A stretch of DNA of 64,000 bases from Christiangramia flava JLT2011 (GTDB taxonomy: Bacteria; Bacteroidota; Bacteroidia; Flavobacteriales; Flavobacteriaceae). The notes under the pieces were generated by a model. That model made no database searches and had not been told where the DNA came from. It saw only the letters and a program-made list of their open reading frames with translations. The stretch covers positions 947,001-1,011,000 of the forward strand of contig NZ_CP016359.1 of the NCBI RefSeq assembly GCF_001951155.1, read 5' to 3'. A program made the translations under genes and the position numbers. Of the stretch, positions 10,042-18,049 are shown one piece after another (position 1 is the stretch's first letter; each line of letters starts with the position of its first letter).

Positions 10042-11049
10042 TTAAACAGGATTCTTATTCAGGATTTCCCAGAGTTTATCCTTCAATTCCTGCAAGCCCG
10101 TTTGAGCCACCGAAGAGATAAAGATATAGGGCAATTGCAGTTTTTCATCAAGTTCCTGCCCAAGTTCTTTTTTTAGTTCCTCATCTAACAGGTCACTTTT
10201 AGAAATGGCGATGATGCGGTCTTTATCCATCAATTCAGGATTATAACGCCGCAGCTCATCCAACAGTACTTCGTATTGCTCCGCCACATCCGGGGCATCT
10301 GCCGGGATCAGGAATAATAATGTAGAGTTTCTTTCAATATGTCTTAAAAAACGATGTCCAAGACCTTTACCTTCCGCAGCACCTTCAATAATACCCGGAA
10401 TATCAGCAATTACAAATGTTTTAAAATCGCGATATTTTACGATTCCAAGGTTTGGTTTCAGCGTCGTAAATTCATAGTCAGCGATCTTCGGCTTTGCGGC
10501 CGTAATAACCGAAAGCAGTGTTGACTTACCAGCATTTGGAAAACCAACCAGGCCAACATCTGCTAGCACTTTTAATTCCAGAGTAATATCCACCTCCTGC
10601 CCATCAATTCCCGGCTGTGCATAACGCGGGGTTTGATTGGTCGAGGTCTTAAAATGCCAGTTTCCGCGGCCACCCATTCCACCTTCGGCAACAATAAATT
10701 CCTGCCCGTCCTCGGTGATTTCCTTCAGGATTTCATTGGTTTCGGTATCGCGAATAACGGTTCCCAAAGGCACATCAATATATTCATCAGAGCCATTGGC
10801 ACCGGTACTTCGTTGTTTCCCTCCGTCACCACCATGCTCTGCGCGAATATGCCTTTTGAATTTTAAATGGAATAATGTCCAGAGGTTCTCATTTCCCCTT
10901 ACGATCACGTGACCGCCACGACCTCCATCTCCTCCATCGGGTCCACCTTTGGCGATATATTTTTCCCGGTGAAGGTGAGCAGAACCCTTACCTCCTTTTC
11001 CGGAAAATACATGCACCTTTACGTAATCAACAAAATTCCCCTCTGTCAT
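10042..11049 (-). CDS. obg: GTPase Obg/CgtA
   Basis: This 335-residue protein is of the usual length for a short-form Obg. The N-terminal Gly-rich Obg fold covers about residues 1-160 ([34 protein letters not shown]). The G domain follows with the P-loop GFPNAGKST at 169-177, the TTLKPNLG switch [10 protein letters not shown] for G3 and SKSD for G4. Obg binds the 50S subunit and links ribosome maturation to GTP and ppGpp levels. The ATG at 11049 lies 4 nt after the stop of the upstream hpt-adk gene, so the two form an operon. Confidence 0.97.
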   Translation of the reverse strand: MTEGNFVDYVKVHVFSGKGGKGSAHLHREKYIAKGGPDGGDGGRGGHVIVRGNENLWTLFHLKFKRHIRAEHGGDGGKQRSTGANGSDEYIDVPLGTVIRDTETNEILKEITEDGQEFIVAEGGMGGRGNWHFKTSTNQTPRYAQPGIDGQEVDITLELKVLADVGLVGFPNAGKSTLLSVITAAKPKIADYEFTTLKPNLGIVKYRDFKTFVIADIPGIIEGAAEGKGLGHRFLRHIERNSTLLFLIPADAPDVAEQYEVLLDELRRYNPELMDKDRIIAISKSDLLDEELKKELGQELDEKLQLPYIFISSVAQTGLQELKDKLWEILNKNPV

Positions 11050-11053
11050 TTTA

Positions 11054-12169
11054 TTATTTTTCCATTAATTCATCAATCACAGCGCTCAAACGATCTGTAA
11101 TTTCCTGTATAGTTCCAACACCATCAACTCCGTAAAACTTATCCTGTTTCTTATAGAAATTTTTCAGAATGGCAGTTTCCGCATAATACACCTTAATCCG
11201 GTTTCTGATAACGGCCTCATCAGCATCATCTACGCGACCTGAAGTTTTCCCGCGTTCCAGTAAACGCTGTACCAGGATCTCATCATCAACTTCCAAAGCG
11301 ATCATGGCATGAACTTCCGTACTTTTTGAATTCAGGTACACCTGCAAAGCTTCCGCCTGGGCTTCAGTTCTTGGGAAACCATCAAAAATGAATCCGTTAC
11401 AGCCTTCATTTTTTTCCACTTCAGCATTCAGCATATTAATGGTCACCTCATCTGGCACCAGCTGGCCTTTATCAATAAAAGACTTGGCACTGATCCCAAG
11501 TTCGGTCTGGTTTTTAATATTGTACCTGAAAATATCCCCGGTTGAAATATGTACCAGATTATACTTTTCCTTTAAAATATCTGCCTGTGTTCCTTTGCCT
11601 GCTCCCGGAGGGCCAAACAATACAAGATTTGTCATTTTTTGCTCTTTGCGTTTATATACCTGTCGCAGGTTTCTACCAAGACCATCGTAGTCCAGGCCAT
11701 AACCCACTATGAATTTATTTTCGATATCCATCCCGCGATAATTCACGGCTATAGACTTTTTGTAAGCTTGCGGTTTAAAGAAAAGCGTTGCCACTTCATA
11801 TCTTTTTACTTTAGCTGAAAGTAACATTTTATCTATCTCCTCTAAAGTATTTCCGGTATCAACGATATCTTCAAGAAGGATCACCGTCCTGCCTTCGATA
11901 TCCTGGTTTAACCCGACCAGATTCTTAATATCGCCAGTACTTTCGGTTCCTTTATAGGAAGCCATTTTAACAAAACTGATCTCACAATCACCATTAAAAC
12001 GTTTGATAATTTCTGAAGCAAACATGAAAGCTCCGTTTAAAACCCCTATAAAAACCGGATTCTGATTCCCAAATTCCTCGTTCAGCTGTTTCGCCAGACC
12101 ATCGATCGCGTTTTCTATTTCTTCTTCTGAAATAAACGGCTCGAATTCAAGATCATGTAATTTTACCAA
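11054..12169 (-). CDS. hpt-adk: Hypoxanthine phosphoribosyltransferase-adenylate kinase fusion
   Basis: One uninterrupted 371-codon frame encodes two complete enzymes. Residues 1-about 172 are a type I phosphoribosyltransferase (PRPP loop [13 protein letters not shown]; the [15 protein letters not shown] segment) that makes IMP/GMP from hypoxanthine/guanine. Residues 179-371 are a short-LID adenylate kinase (P-loop [38 protein letters not shown]). The linker is only about six residues (KRKEQK) before an internal Met179 (ATG at 11635) that would be the normal Adk start, so internal initiation giving free Adk is possible. The gene starts at TTG (12169); no in-frame ATG exists before an upstream stop. 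Both activities belong to purine salvage and nucleotide balance, and purK/purE are divergent next door. Confidence 0.93.
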   Translation of the reverse strand: MVKLHDLEFEPFISEEEIENAIDGLAKQLNEEFGNQNPVFIGVLNGAFMFASEIIKRFNGDCEISFVKMASYKGTESTGDIKNLVGLNQDIEGRTVILLEDIVDTGNTLEEIDKMLLSAKVKRYEVATLFFKPQAYKKSIAVNYRGMDIENKFIVGYGLDYDGLGRNLRQVYKRKEQKMTNLVLFGPPGAGKGTQADILKEKYNLVHISTGDIFRYNIKNQTELGISAKSFIDKGQLVPDEVTINMLNAEVEKNEGCNGFIFDGFPRTEAQAEALQVYLNSKSTEVHAMIALEVDDEILVQRLLERGKTSGRVDDADEAVIRNRIKVYYAETAILKNFYKKQDKFYGVDGVGTIQEITDRLSAVIDELMEK

Positions 12170-12190
12170 AGCGGATGAAATTTAAAGACG

Positions 12191-12198
12191 CAAAGATA
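12191..12198 (-). promoter_or_regulatory. Probable -7 element for hpt-adk-obg
   Basis: TATCTTTG on the reverse strand matches the Bacteroidota TAnnTTTG box exactly and lies 22 nt before the TTG start. No clear TTG -33 element is seen at the expected spacing. Confidence 0.5.
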
Positions 12199-12244
12199 AG
12201 GAATTGCATTCAGCCGCCCATCTTGATTTATTCCCGATTCTACA

Positions 12245-12274
12245 TTGCCGTCAAACTAGTTTAAATTATTTTTG
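12245..12274 (+). promoter_or_regulatory. Bacteroidota-type promoter for purK-purE
   Basis: TTG at 12245-12247 and TATTTTTG at 12267-12274 are separated by 19 nt, matching the -33/-7 consensus. The element ends 17 nt before the purK ATG, which implies a very short leader. Confidence 0.7.
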
Positions 12275-12291
12275 CGGAAAGCCTTGATTTT

Positions 12292-13452
12292 ATGGTCAAT
12301 TACTTTTCTTCAGATTTCAAGTTAGGCATTCTCGGCGGCGGACAGCTGGGTAAAATGATGCTTTACGAAACCCGAAAATACGATATACAAACGCTTGTTC
12401 TGGATCCCAGTAGCGAAGCACCCTGTAAAATTTCCTGTAATCATTTTCAGCAGGGAGACCTGAGGGATTATGACACTGTGCTAAATTTTGGAAGGCAGGC
12501 AGATGTGGTCACCTTTGAAATTGAAGGCGTGAACGTAGATGCTTTGAAACAACTGGAATCTGAAGGAATAAAAACCTATCCTTCGGCTGCAACCCTGGAG
12601 AAGATTCAGAATAAGGCTACACAGAAGAAATTCTATTTATCGAAAGAAATTCCAACAGCCGATTTTGAAGTTTTGGATTCCATCACAGATTTGAAAAATG
12701 CGGTTAGTTCAGGTAAAGTTTCCATTCCATTTGTATGGAAAAGCGCTACCGGCGGTTACGACGGGAAAGGCGTTTCGGTGATCAAAATTACAGATGCCCT
12801 GGATGAGCTGCCTGATGGTGAATGTATCGCTGAAAAACTGGTGCCGTTTAAAAATGAGCTGGCTGTGATCGTAGCCAGAAATCCTTCCGGAGAAATTAAA
12901 ACCTATCCAGTTGTGGAAATGGAATTTCATCCTACCGCCAACCAGGTCGAATATGTAATTTGCCCGGCAAGGATCGATGATTCGGTTGCTGAAAAAGCCA
13001 GAAAAACAGCAGAGAAGGTTTCCGAAGCATTTGATCATGTTGGCCTTTTAGCCGTAGAAATGTTCCAGACGAAAGATGACGAGATCCTGGTAAATGAAGT
13101 CGCACCGAGACCACATAATAGTGGGCATTACAGCATCGAGGCTTCGTACACCAATCAGTTTGAACAGCATATCCGCGCTATACTCGATCTGCCACTGGGT
13201 AACACCAATAGTAAAGTCGGTGGAATTATGGTAAATTTGGTTGGCGACAAAGAGCATGAAGGAGAAGTGGTTTACGAAAATATTGCCGAGATCATGAAAT
13301 TGGACGGCGTCACTCCTCATATCTACGGAAAAAAGATCACCAGGCCTTTCAGAAAAATGGGTCATGTCACGATTGTGAACGAAGATATCAGCGAAGCTCG
13401 CAAAACTGCCGAAAAAGTAAAGAACAGCATTAAAGTAATCAGCAAAAGATAA
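12292..13452 (+). CDS. purK: 5-(carboxyamino)imidazole ribonucleotide synthase
   Basis: This 386-residue ATP-grasp enzyme has an N-terminal motif LGILGGGQLGKMM (residues about 11-23), the nucleotide-binding VWKSATGGYDGKGV segment near 150, and the catalytic VNEVAPRPHNSGHYSIEA stretch near 270-288. PurK carboxylates AIR with ATP and bicarbonate to N5-CAIR in de novo purine synthesis. Its product goes to PurE, encoded 3 nt downstream in the same operon. It is a full-length family member with nothing unusual. Confidence 0.97.
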   Translation: MVNYFSSDFKLGILGGGQLGKMMLYETRKYDIQTLVLDPSSEAPCKISCNHFQQGDLRDYDTVLNFGRQADVVTFEIEGVNVDALKQLESEGIKTYPSAATLEKIQNKATQKKFYLSKEIPTADFEVLDSITDLKNAVSSGKVSIPFVWKSATGGYDGKGVSVIKITDALDELPDGECIAEKLVPFKNELAVIVARNPSGEIKTYPVVEMEFHPTANQVEYVICPARIDDSVAEKARKTAEKVSEAFDHVGLLAVEMFQTKDDEILVNEVAPRPHNSGHYSIEASYTNQFEQHIRAILDLPLGNTNSKVGGIMVNLVGDKEHEGEVVYENIAEIMKLDGVTPHIYGKKITRPFRKMGHVTIVNEDISEARKTAEKVKNSIKVISKR

Positions 13453-13455
13453 ATT

Positions 13456-13941
13456 ATGGGAAAAGTTGCAGTCATCATGGGAAGCACCAGCGATATGCCG
13501 GTAATGAAAGACGCGATCGAGATTTTAGAAAGCTTCGGTATTGAGGTAGAAACCGATATCGTTTCGGCTCATCGCACTCCGGAAAAGCTTTTTGAATTCA
13601 GCAAAAATGCCCATAAAAACGGTATCCAAGCGATCATAGCCGGTGCCGGTGGTGCCGCGCATCTTCCAGGGATGGTTGCTTCCATGTCTCCGCTTCCCGT
13701 CATTGGCGTACCTGTAAAATCCAGAAATTCTATTGATGGCTGGGATTCGGTACTGTCAATTTTACAAATGCCGGGCGGTGTTCCCGTTGCCACCGTTGCT
13801 CTGGATGGAGCAAAAAATGCCGGCATTTTGGCCGCTCAGATCCTTGGCGCTTCAGATAAGAATCTGCTCGAAAAGATCGTTGAGTATAAAGAAGGCCTAA
13901 AGGATAAAGTGATCGAAGGCGCAAAATCTCTTAAAAAATAA
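13456..13941 (+). CDS. purE: N5-carboxyaminoimidazole ribonucleotide mutase
   Basis: This 161-residue protein is the standard class I PurE size. It has MGSTSDMPVMKDA at the N-terminus, the substrate loop VSAHRTPEK near residue 35-43 and the GAGGAAHLPGMVAS active-site loop near 68. It converts N5-CAIR to CAIR and works as an octamer in the cytoplasm. It is translated directly after purK (3 nt gap). Confidence 0.97.
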   Translation: MGKVAVIMGSTSDMPVMKDAIEILESFGIEVETDIVSAHRTPEKLFEFSKNAHKNGIQAIIAGAGGAAHLPGMVASMSPLPVIGVPVKSRNSIDGWDSVLSILQMPGGVPVATVALDGAKNAGILAAQILGASDKNLLEKIVEYKEGLKDKVIEGAKSLKK

Positions 13942-13967
13942 AAGAGACCGTCGTCACGGTCTCTTTC
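13941..13967 (+). terminator. Terminator-like hairpin after purE
   Basis: AAAGAGACCGT / ACGGTCTCTTT is a perfect stem around a CGTC loop, starting at the purE stop codon. It lacks a long T-run immediately after the stem, so termination strength is uncertain. Confidence 0.65.
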
Positions 13968-14113
13968 GAAGTAGTTTTTGAATCTGTAAATTATTTATTA
14001 ACCATTCTAAATAGTAAACCAGAACTTTTGAAACTACTGTATTTTAAATAACCTGAAGGTTACCTGAATTTAATTAAAGCGGCTAAGTTAGTTAAATTTA
14101 GTTTAAACCTTTC

Positions 14114-14127
14114 TTATAACGTTATAA
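14114..14127. promoter_or_regulatory. 14-bp palindrome upstream of the M3 peptidase, with a half-copy downstream
   Basis: TTATAAC|GTTATAA is a perfect palindrome 36 nt before the start codon at 14163. AAAACGTTATT at 14137-14147 repeats the core AACGTTAT. The placement suits an operator; the regulator is unknown. Confidence 0.3.
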
Positions 14128-14162
14128 AAAAAACCTAAAACGTTATTAAACCATCTTAAAAC

Positions 14163-16193
14163 ATGAGTAATTCCAACATTTTATTACAGGATTTTGAATA
14201 CGCCCCTTTCTCTAAAATCAAAACCGAAGATTACAAACCGGCTATTTTGGAAGCAGTGGAGCTGGCCAGGCAGGAGATTGATGACATTGTAACTAATTCG
14301 GCGGAACCTACTTTTAAAAATACCGTGGAAGCCCTGGAATTTTCAGGAGAAAAACTGGATCGTATCACCAGCATCTTTTTCAATATTAATTCTGCGGAAA
14401 CCAATAAGGAGATTCAACAGGTCGCACAGGAAATATCACCGGTGCTTTCGGAATTCAAAAACGATATCATTCTGAATAAAGCCCTTTTTGAAAAGATTAA
14501 AACTGTCTATCAGCAAAAAGACGATCTAGGCCTGAATACCGAACAGCTGATGCTACTCGACAAAAAATACAAGGCCTTTACCCGAAATGGCGCAAACTTA
14601 CCCAAAGAAAAGCAGGAGGAACTTCGGGAAATAGATAAGAAGCTGGCAAGCCTAAAACTGAAATTTGGCGAAAATGTGCTCGCAGAAACCAACCGCTATG
14701 AATTACCGATCACCGAAGAATCAAAATTGGAAGGTCTTCCGGAGTGGTTCAAAGACGAAGCGGCCAGCGTGGCAAAATCTAAAGGAAAAGATGGCTGGGT
14801 GATCACACTCGACTACCCGAGTTACATTCCTTTTATGAAATATGCCAAAAACAGGGATTTACGGAAAGAGCTGGCATTAGCCTTTGGTTCTCGAGCTTTT
14901 CATAATGACGAACTGGACAACCAGGAAAATGTGCTACAGATTGCCAAATTACGTTACCAGAGGGCACAACTTTTGGGTTTTAAAACACATGCTGATTTTG
15001 TGTTGCAGGAGCGTATGGCAGAAACTCCTGAAAAAGTCAATTCCTTCCTGAATGAGTTACTGGAAAAAGCAAAACCGGCTGCAGAAAGAGAATTCAGGGA
15101 ACTGGAAAATTTCGCCAAGGATCTTGAAGGTATTGACCAGCTGCAAAAATGGGATTCGGCTTATTACAGCGAAAAACTGAAGCAGAAATTATTCAATCTG
15201 GATGACGAAAAACTAAAGCCTTATTTCAAGCTTGAAAATGTCATAAACGGAGTGTTCACTGTTGCCAACAAACTTTACAGTCTTAAATTCCAGGAAATCG
15301 ACACGGTAGACAAATATCATGAAGATGTAAAAACCTATGAAGTAACCAATGAAAACGGGGAAGATATCGCATTGTTTTATGCCGATTTTCATCCTCGTTC
15401 TGGGAAACGCGACGGTGCATGGATGACGATCTATAAAAATCAGTATATCAAAAATGGCCAAAATGAGCGCCCACATGTTTCTATTGTTTGCAATTTCACC
15501 AAACCTTCAGAAAAAGAACCCTCTCTCCTAACCTTTAATGAAGTGACCACACTTTTCCATGAATTTGGACATGCGCTTCACGGGATGCTTGCCAACACGA
15601 CTTACCCCAGTTTATCAGGACCAAATGTGTACTGGGATTTTGTAGAATTGCCTAGCCAGGTCCTGGAAAACTGGTGTTACGAGAAAGAAGCGCTTCAGCT
15701 TTTTGCCAGACATTATAAAACCGGAGAAACCATTCCACAGGAATATATAGACAAGATCAAGGAATCTGCCAATTTCCTGGAGGGAATGGCTACCGTTAGA
15801 CAATTGAGCTTTGGGATGCTGGACCTTAGCTGGCACGGGATTGACCCTACAAACGTCAATAATGTAAAAGCTCACGAAAAAGAGGTTTTTGAACCAACCA
15901 AACTGTTCCCTGATGTGGAAAGCAATTGCATGAGCACCGCTTTTTCCCATATTTTCCAGGGCGGTTATTCCGCAGGATATTATTCCTATAAATGGGCGGA
16001 AGTCCTGGATGCCGATGCTTTTGAATATTTTACCGAAAATGGCATTTTCAGTAAAAATATCGCTGATAAATTTCGTGATAACATTCTCTCACGCGGAGGC
16101 ACGGAACATCCTATGGAATTGTATAAAAGATTCCGCGGAAAGGAACCGAATCCCGAAGCGCTCCTGCGAAGAGCCGGATTACTCGCCAAATAA
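14163..16193 (+). CDS. M3-family metallopeptidase (oligopeptidase A / Dcp type)
   Basis: This 676-residue protein matches the length of Dcp/PrlC enzymes. The zinc site HEFGHALHG begins at His466 and the downstream ligand Glu lies in NVYWDFVELPSQVLENW. The closing FSHIFQGGYSAGYYSYKWAE motif is typical of the family. There is no signal peptide, so the enzyme is probably cytoplasmic, degrading short peptides by zinc-dependent hydrolysis. It is monocistronic, with a palindrome (14114-14127) in its upstream region. Whether it is an endo- or a dipeptidyl-carboxypeptidase cannot be told from sequence. Confidence 0.95.
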   Translation: MSNSNILLQDFEYAPFSKIKTEDYKPAILEAVELARQEIDDIVTNSAEPTFKNTVEALEFSGEKLDRITSIFFNINSAETNKEIQQVAQEISPVLSEFKNDIILNKALFEKIKTVYQQKDDLGLNTEQLMLLDKKYKAFTRNGANLPKEKQEELREIDKKLASLKLKFGENVLAETNRYELPITEESKLEGLPEWFKDEAASVAKSKGKDGWVITLDYPSYIPFMKYAKNRDLRKELALAFGSRAFHNDELDNQENVLQIAKLRYQRAQLLGFKTHADFVLQERMAETPEKVNSFLNELLEKAKPAAEREFRELENFAKDLEGIDQLQKWDSAYYSEKLKQKLFNLDDEKLKPYFKLENVINGVFTVANKLYSLKFQEIDTVDKYHEDVKTYEVTNENGEDIALFYADFHPRSGKRDGAWMTIYKNQYIKNGQNERPHVSIVCNFTKPSEKEPSLLTFNEVTTLFHEFGHALHGMLANTTYPSLSGPNVYWDFVELPSQVLENWCYEKEALQLFARHYKTGETIPQEYIDKIKESANFLEGMATVRQLSFGMLDLSWHGIDPTNVNNVKAHEKEVFEPTKLFPDVESNCMSTAFSHIFQGGYSAGYYSYKWAEVLDADAFEYFTENGIFSKNIADKFRDNILSRGGTEHPMELYKRFRGKEPNPEALLRRAGLLAK

Positions 16194-16240
16194 GAGCAGA
16201 AAGGGAATCGATCGCCAAATCTTATCTTTTCTATAACTTT

Positions 16241-16266
16241 CCCTAGTGGGAGTTTTGCTATTTTTG
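16241..16266 (+). promoter_or_regulatory. Candidate promoter of the ECF sigma gene
   Basis: TATTTTTG at 16259-16266 fits TAnnTTTG, 22 nt before the ATG at 16288. In place of TTG at -33 there is ACTTTCCC inside an imperfect inverted repeat (CCC TAGT GGG, 16241-16250). A non-housekeeping or autoregulated promoter is possible. Confidence 0.4.
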
Positions 16267-16287
16267 AGGTTTAGGCACCGAAAGTCT

Positions 16288-16839
16288 ATGGCAACACATA
16301 CTTTAAATCCGGATAAGTGGGTAGATCGCTATTCAGATTATCTTTTTAACTATACGATCGTTCGGGTGAACAATCGTGAGGTGGCCAATGACATCATTTC
16401 TGAAACCTTTTTATCGGCATTGAAATCAGCCAAATATTTCAAAGGTGAAGCCAGCGAAAGAACCTGGCTGATTTCGATTTTAAAGAGAAAAATCATAGAT
16501 TACTACCGAAAAATCAATTCTAATAAAGGCAAAGCCGAGGTACATATCGACTATTCAGACGAGGAAAACCAGGGCGAATGGCTGGAAGAACAGGTAGCAG
16601 ATCTTAGCGATCGCACGGCCGAAGACGAAATGGAAAACAACGAGTTGGGAATGGCCATTTTGGACTGCCTGGATTCGATCAACGAAAAACACGCTGCAAT
16701 TTTTAAACGCAAAACTATTGATGGCGCTGAGACTGAAGTGATCTGTAATGAGTTCAATATCACTCCGTCTAACCTGTGGGTTATCATTCACAGGGCCAGG
16801 ACCGCACTGGCTGCCTGCCTGGAAAAAAACTGGTTTTAA
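16288..16839 (+). CDS. ECF-type RNA polymerase sigma factor
   Basis: This 183-residue protein starts at ATG 16288 (MATHTLNPDKW). A frame extension upstream to 16246 has no supporting sequence and would overlap the promoter. Region 2 spans about residues 10-75 (YLFNYTIVRVNNREVANDII, RTWLISILKRKIIDYYRKI). After an acidic linker, region 4 lies at about 125-175 (LDSINEKHAAIFKRKTIDG, ICNEFNITPSNLWVIIHRAR). It would direct RNA polymerase to a small regulon. The small Cys-rich gene 2 nt downstream is the likely anti-sigma or sensor partner. The target regulon cannot be read from this window. Confidence 0.92.
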   Translation: MATHTLNPDKWVDRYSDYLFNYTIVRVNNREVANDIISETFLSALKSAKYFKGEASERTWLISILKRKIIDYYRKINSNKGKAEVHIDYSDEENQGEWLEEQVADLSDRTAEDEMENNELGMAILDCLDSINEKHAAIFKRKTIDGAETEVICNEFNITPSNLWVIIHRARTALAACLEKNWF

Positions 16840-16841
16840 TT

Positions 16842-17108
16842 ATGGGGTTTTTACAAAAGCTGTTTCATATAGACTGCGCTGAAGCGAATAATTGCTGCGA
16901 TAAAGCCCAGTACCGAAACGCCAATTTTTTCGATAAATGCAGGCTCATGCTGCATCTGGCTTATTGTAAGGCCTGCCGGAAATACACTTCCAAGAATAAG
17001 AAGTTAACAAAGCTGATGGAGAACTCAAGGATTGAACGCTGTACCGAGGCTCAGAAAAAACAGTGGAAAGATGCCATTCAGAAGGAATACGCTAAAGAAA
17101 ATCCCTGA
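16842..17108 (+). CDS. Small cysteine-rich putative anti-sigma (zinc-binding) protein
   Basis: This 88-residue protein starts at ATG 16842, 2 nt after the sigma factor stop; the longer frame would overlap the sigma gene. It contains LHLAYCKACRKY, the H-x(3)-C-x(2)-C arrangement of zinc-finger anti-sigma domains, plus an N-terminal Cys cluster (DCAEANNCCDK). No membrane segment is visible, so it is probably a soluble ZAS-type regulator binding the partner sigma factor. The tight coupling and the Cys/His motif support the pairing; the signal (redox, zinc) is unknown. Its 3' end overlaps the convergent gene at 17092 by 17 nt. Confidence 0.72.
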   Translation: MGFLQKLFHIDCAEANNCCDKAQYRNANFFDKCRLMLHLAYCKACRKYTSKNKKLTKLMENSRIERCTEAQKKQWKDAIQKEYAKENP

Positions 17109-17910
17109 GAAACCAATAAAAGCCTAAATAGGCAATGGGCGCTGCTTCCACCCAGAAAGATGCATAATATTTATGCTGGTCCAGCCTGGAATTCCATAGA
17201 AAAAAAGCCCCTAATAAACACACAAAACTCGTCGCGATAAAATAATCAGAACTGAAGTCCTTTTGAAAAAGTTCGATCAAAAAGATCAATAGGAAAAGGA
17301 TGGTCCCGAAAATTTTGGTCTCCCAAAGCCCGAGCTGTTGCGGAATCGTTCCCAGCTCTTCATCGTCGAACTTCAGGTCGCGGATTTCAAACGGAAGAGT
17401 TAAGGCCAGCACCAGCATGAACCGCTGAACGAAATCTACCAGAATTTCCATATCCAGTAATTTATCGGCTTCGATCAATGGCAGAATCACGGTACTCCCG
17501 GCCCAGACAATCGCAATGATAAAAATTTTCATTCCGGATAAATTCCGAAGGTTTTTACCTGAAACGGGCACAGCATATAAAGCCGTAAGCAGTCCTAAAA
17601 TCCCACCGGCAACCCAGGTTCTCCAGGCGAGATGCCAGGCAAAATAACACATCGCAATAAAACAGAAGAAAGAGAAAATCTGGATGAGTCTCAGGTTTGG
17701 CGTCAGGCTCAAATGATGCAGTTGCGCAATACCGGAATATTTCACAAAATTGTAACCGGTAATTCCGGCGAAAAAGACAAAAAGCAGGAAATTCCTATCC
17801 AAAGAAAGTCCATGTTCAAAATACGTGAGAATACTGAAGGATAAAATCGCCAGGGAAACATGAATGCTGCTACTGATGTAGAGATTGAAAACCTTTTGGA
17901 ACCAGTTCAT
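17092..17910 (-). CDS. UbiA-like polytopic membrane protein
   Basis: This 272-residue protein has about eight hydrophobic segments across its whole length. The loop LPFEIRDLKFDDEELGTIPQ near residues 178-197 resembles the second Asp-rich motif of UbiA prenyltransferases. The first DxxxD motif is replaced by GYNFVKYSG, so prenyl transfer is doubtful. It may be a divergent member of the superfamily. It is convergent with the sigma/anti-sigma pair and overlaps its last 17 nt. No substrate can be named. Confidence 0.6.
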   Translation of the reverse strand: MNWFQKVFNLYISSSIHVSLAILSFSILTYFEHGLSLDRNFLLFVFFAGITGYNFVKYSGIAQLHHLSLTPNLRLIQIFSFFCFIAMCYFAWHLAWRTWVAGGILGLLTALYAVPVSGKNLRNLSGMKIFIIAIVWAGSTVILPLIEADKLLDMEILVDFVQRFMLVLALTLPFEIRDLKFDDEELGTIPQQLGLWETKIFGTILFLLIFLIELFQKDFSSDYFIATSFVCLLGAFFLWNSRLDQHKYYASFWVEAAPIAYLGFYWFLRDFL

Positions 17911-18009
17911 AAGAGCTAAGATACTTATTAATTTCAGGCTGAATTTGGAACCGCTTAAATCTTAACAACTGTGCAATTGGAATATGCAAATTATTAGCCT
18001 GAAATTATG

Positions 18010-18017
18010 TACTTTCG
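18010..18017 (+). promoter_or_regulatory. Probable -7 box of gcvP
   Basis: TACTTTCG, one mismatch from TAnnTTTG, lies 32 nt before the gcvP ATG. No well-placed TTG -33 element is evident. Confidence 0.4.
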
Positions 18018-18049
18018 CAGCGTTAAAAAACACACAACTTTAAAGTTTA

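Noticed and set aside
13090..13460. Possible PurK-PurE fusion
   Set aside because: purK ends with a TAA at 13450-13452 and purE has its own ATG after 3 nt; they are separate genes.
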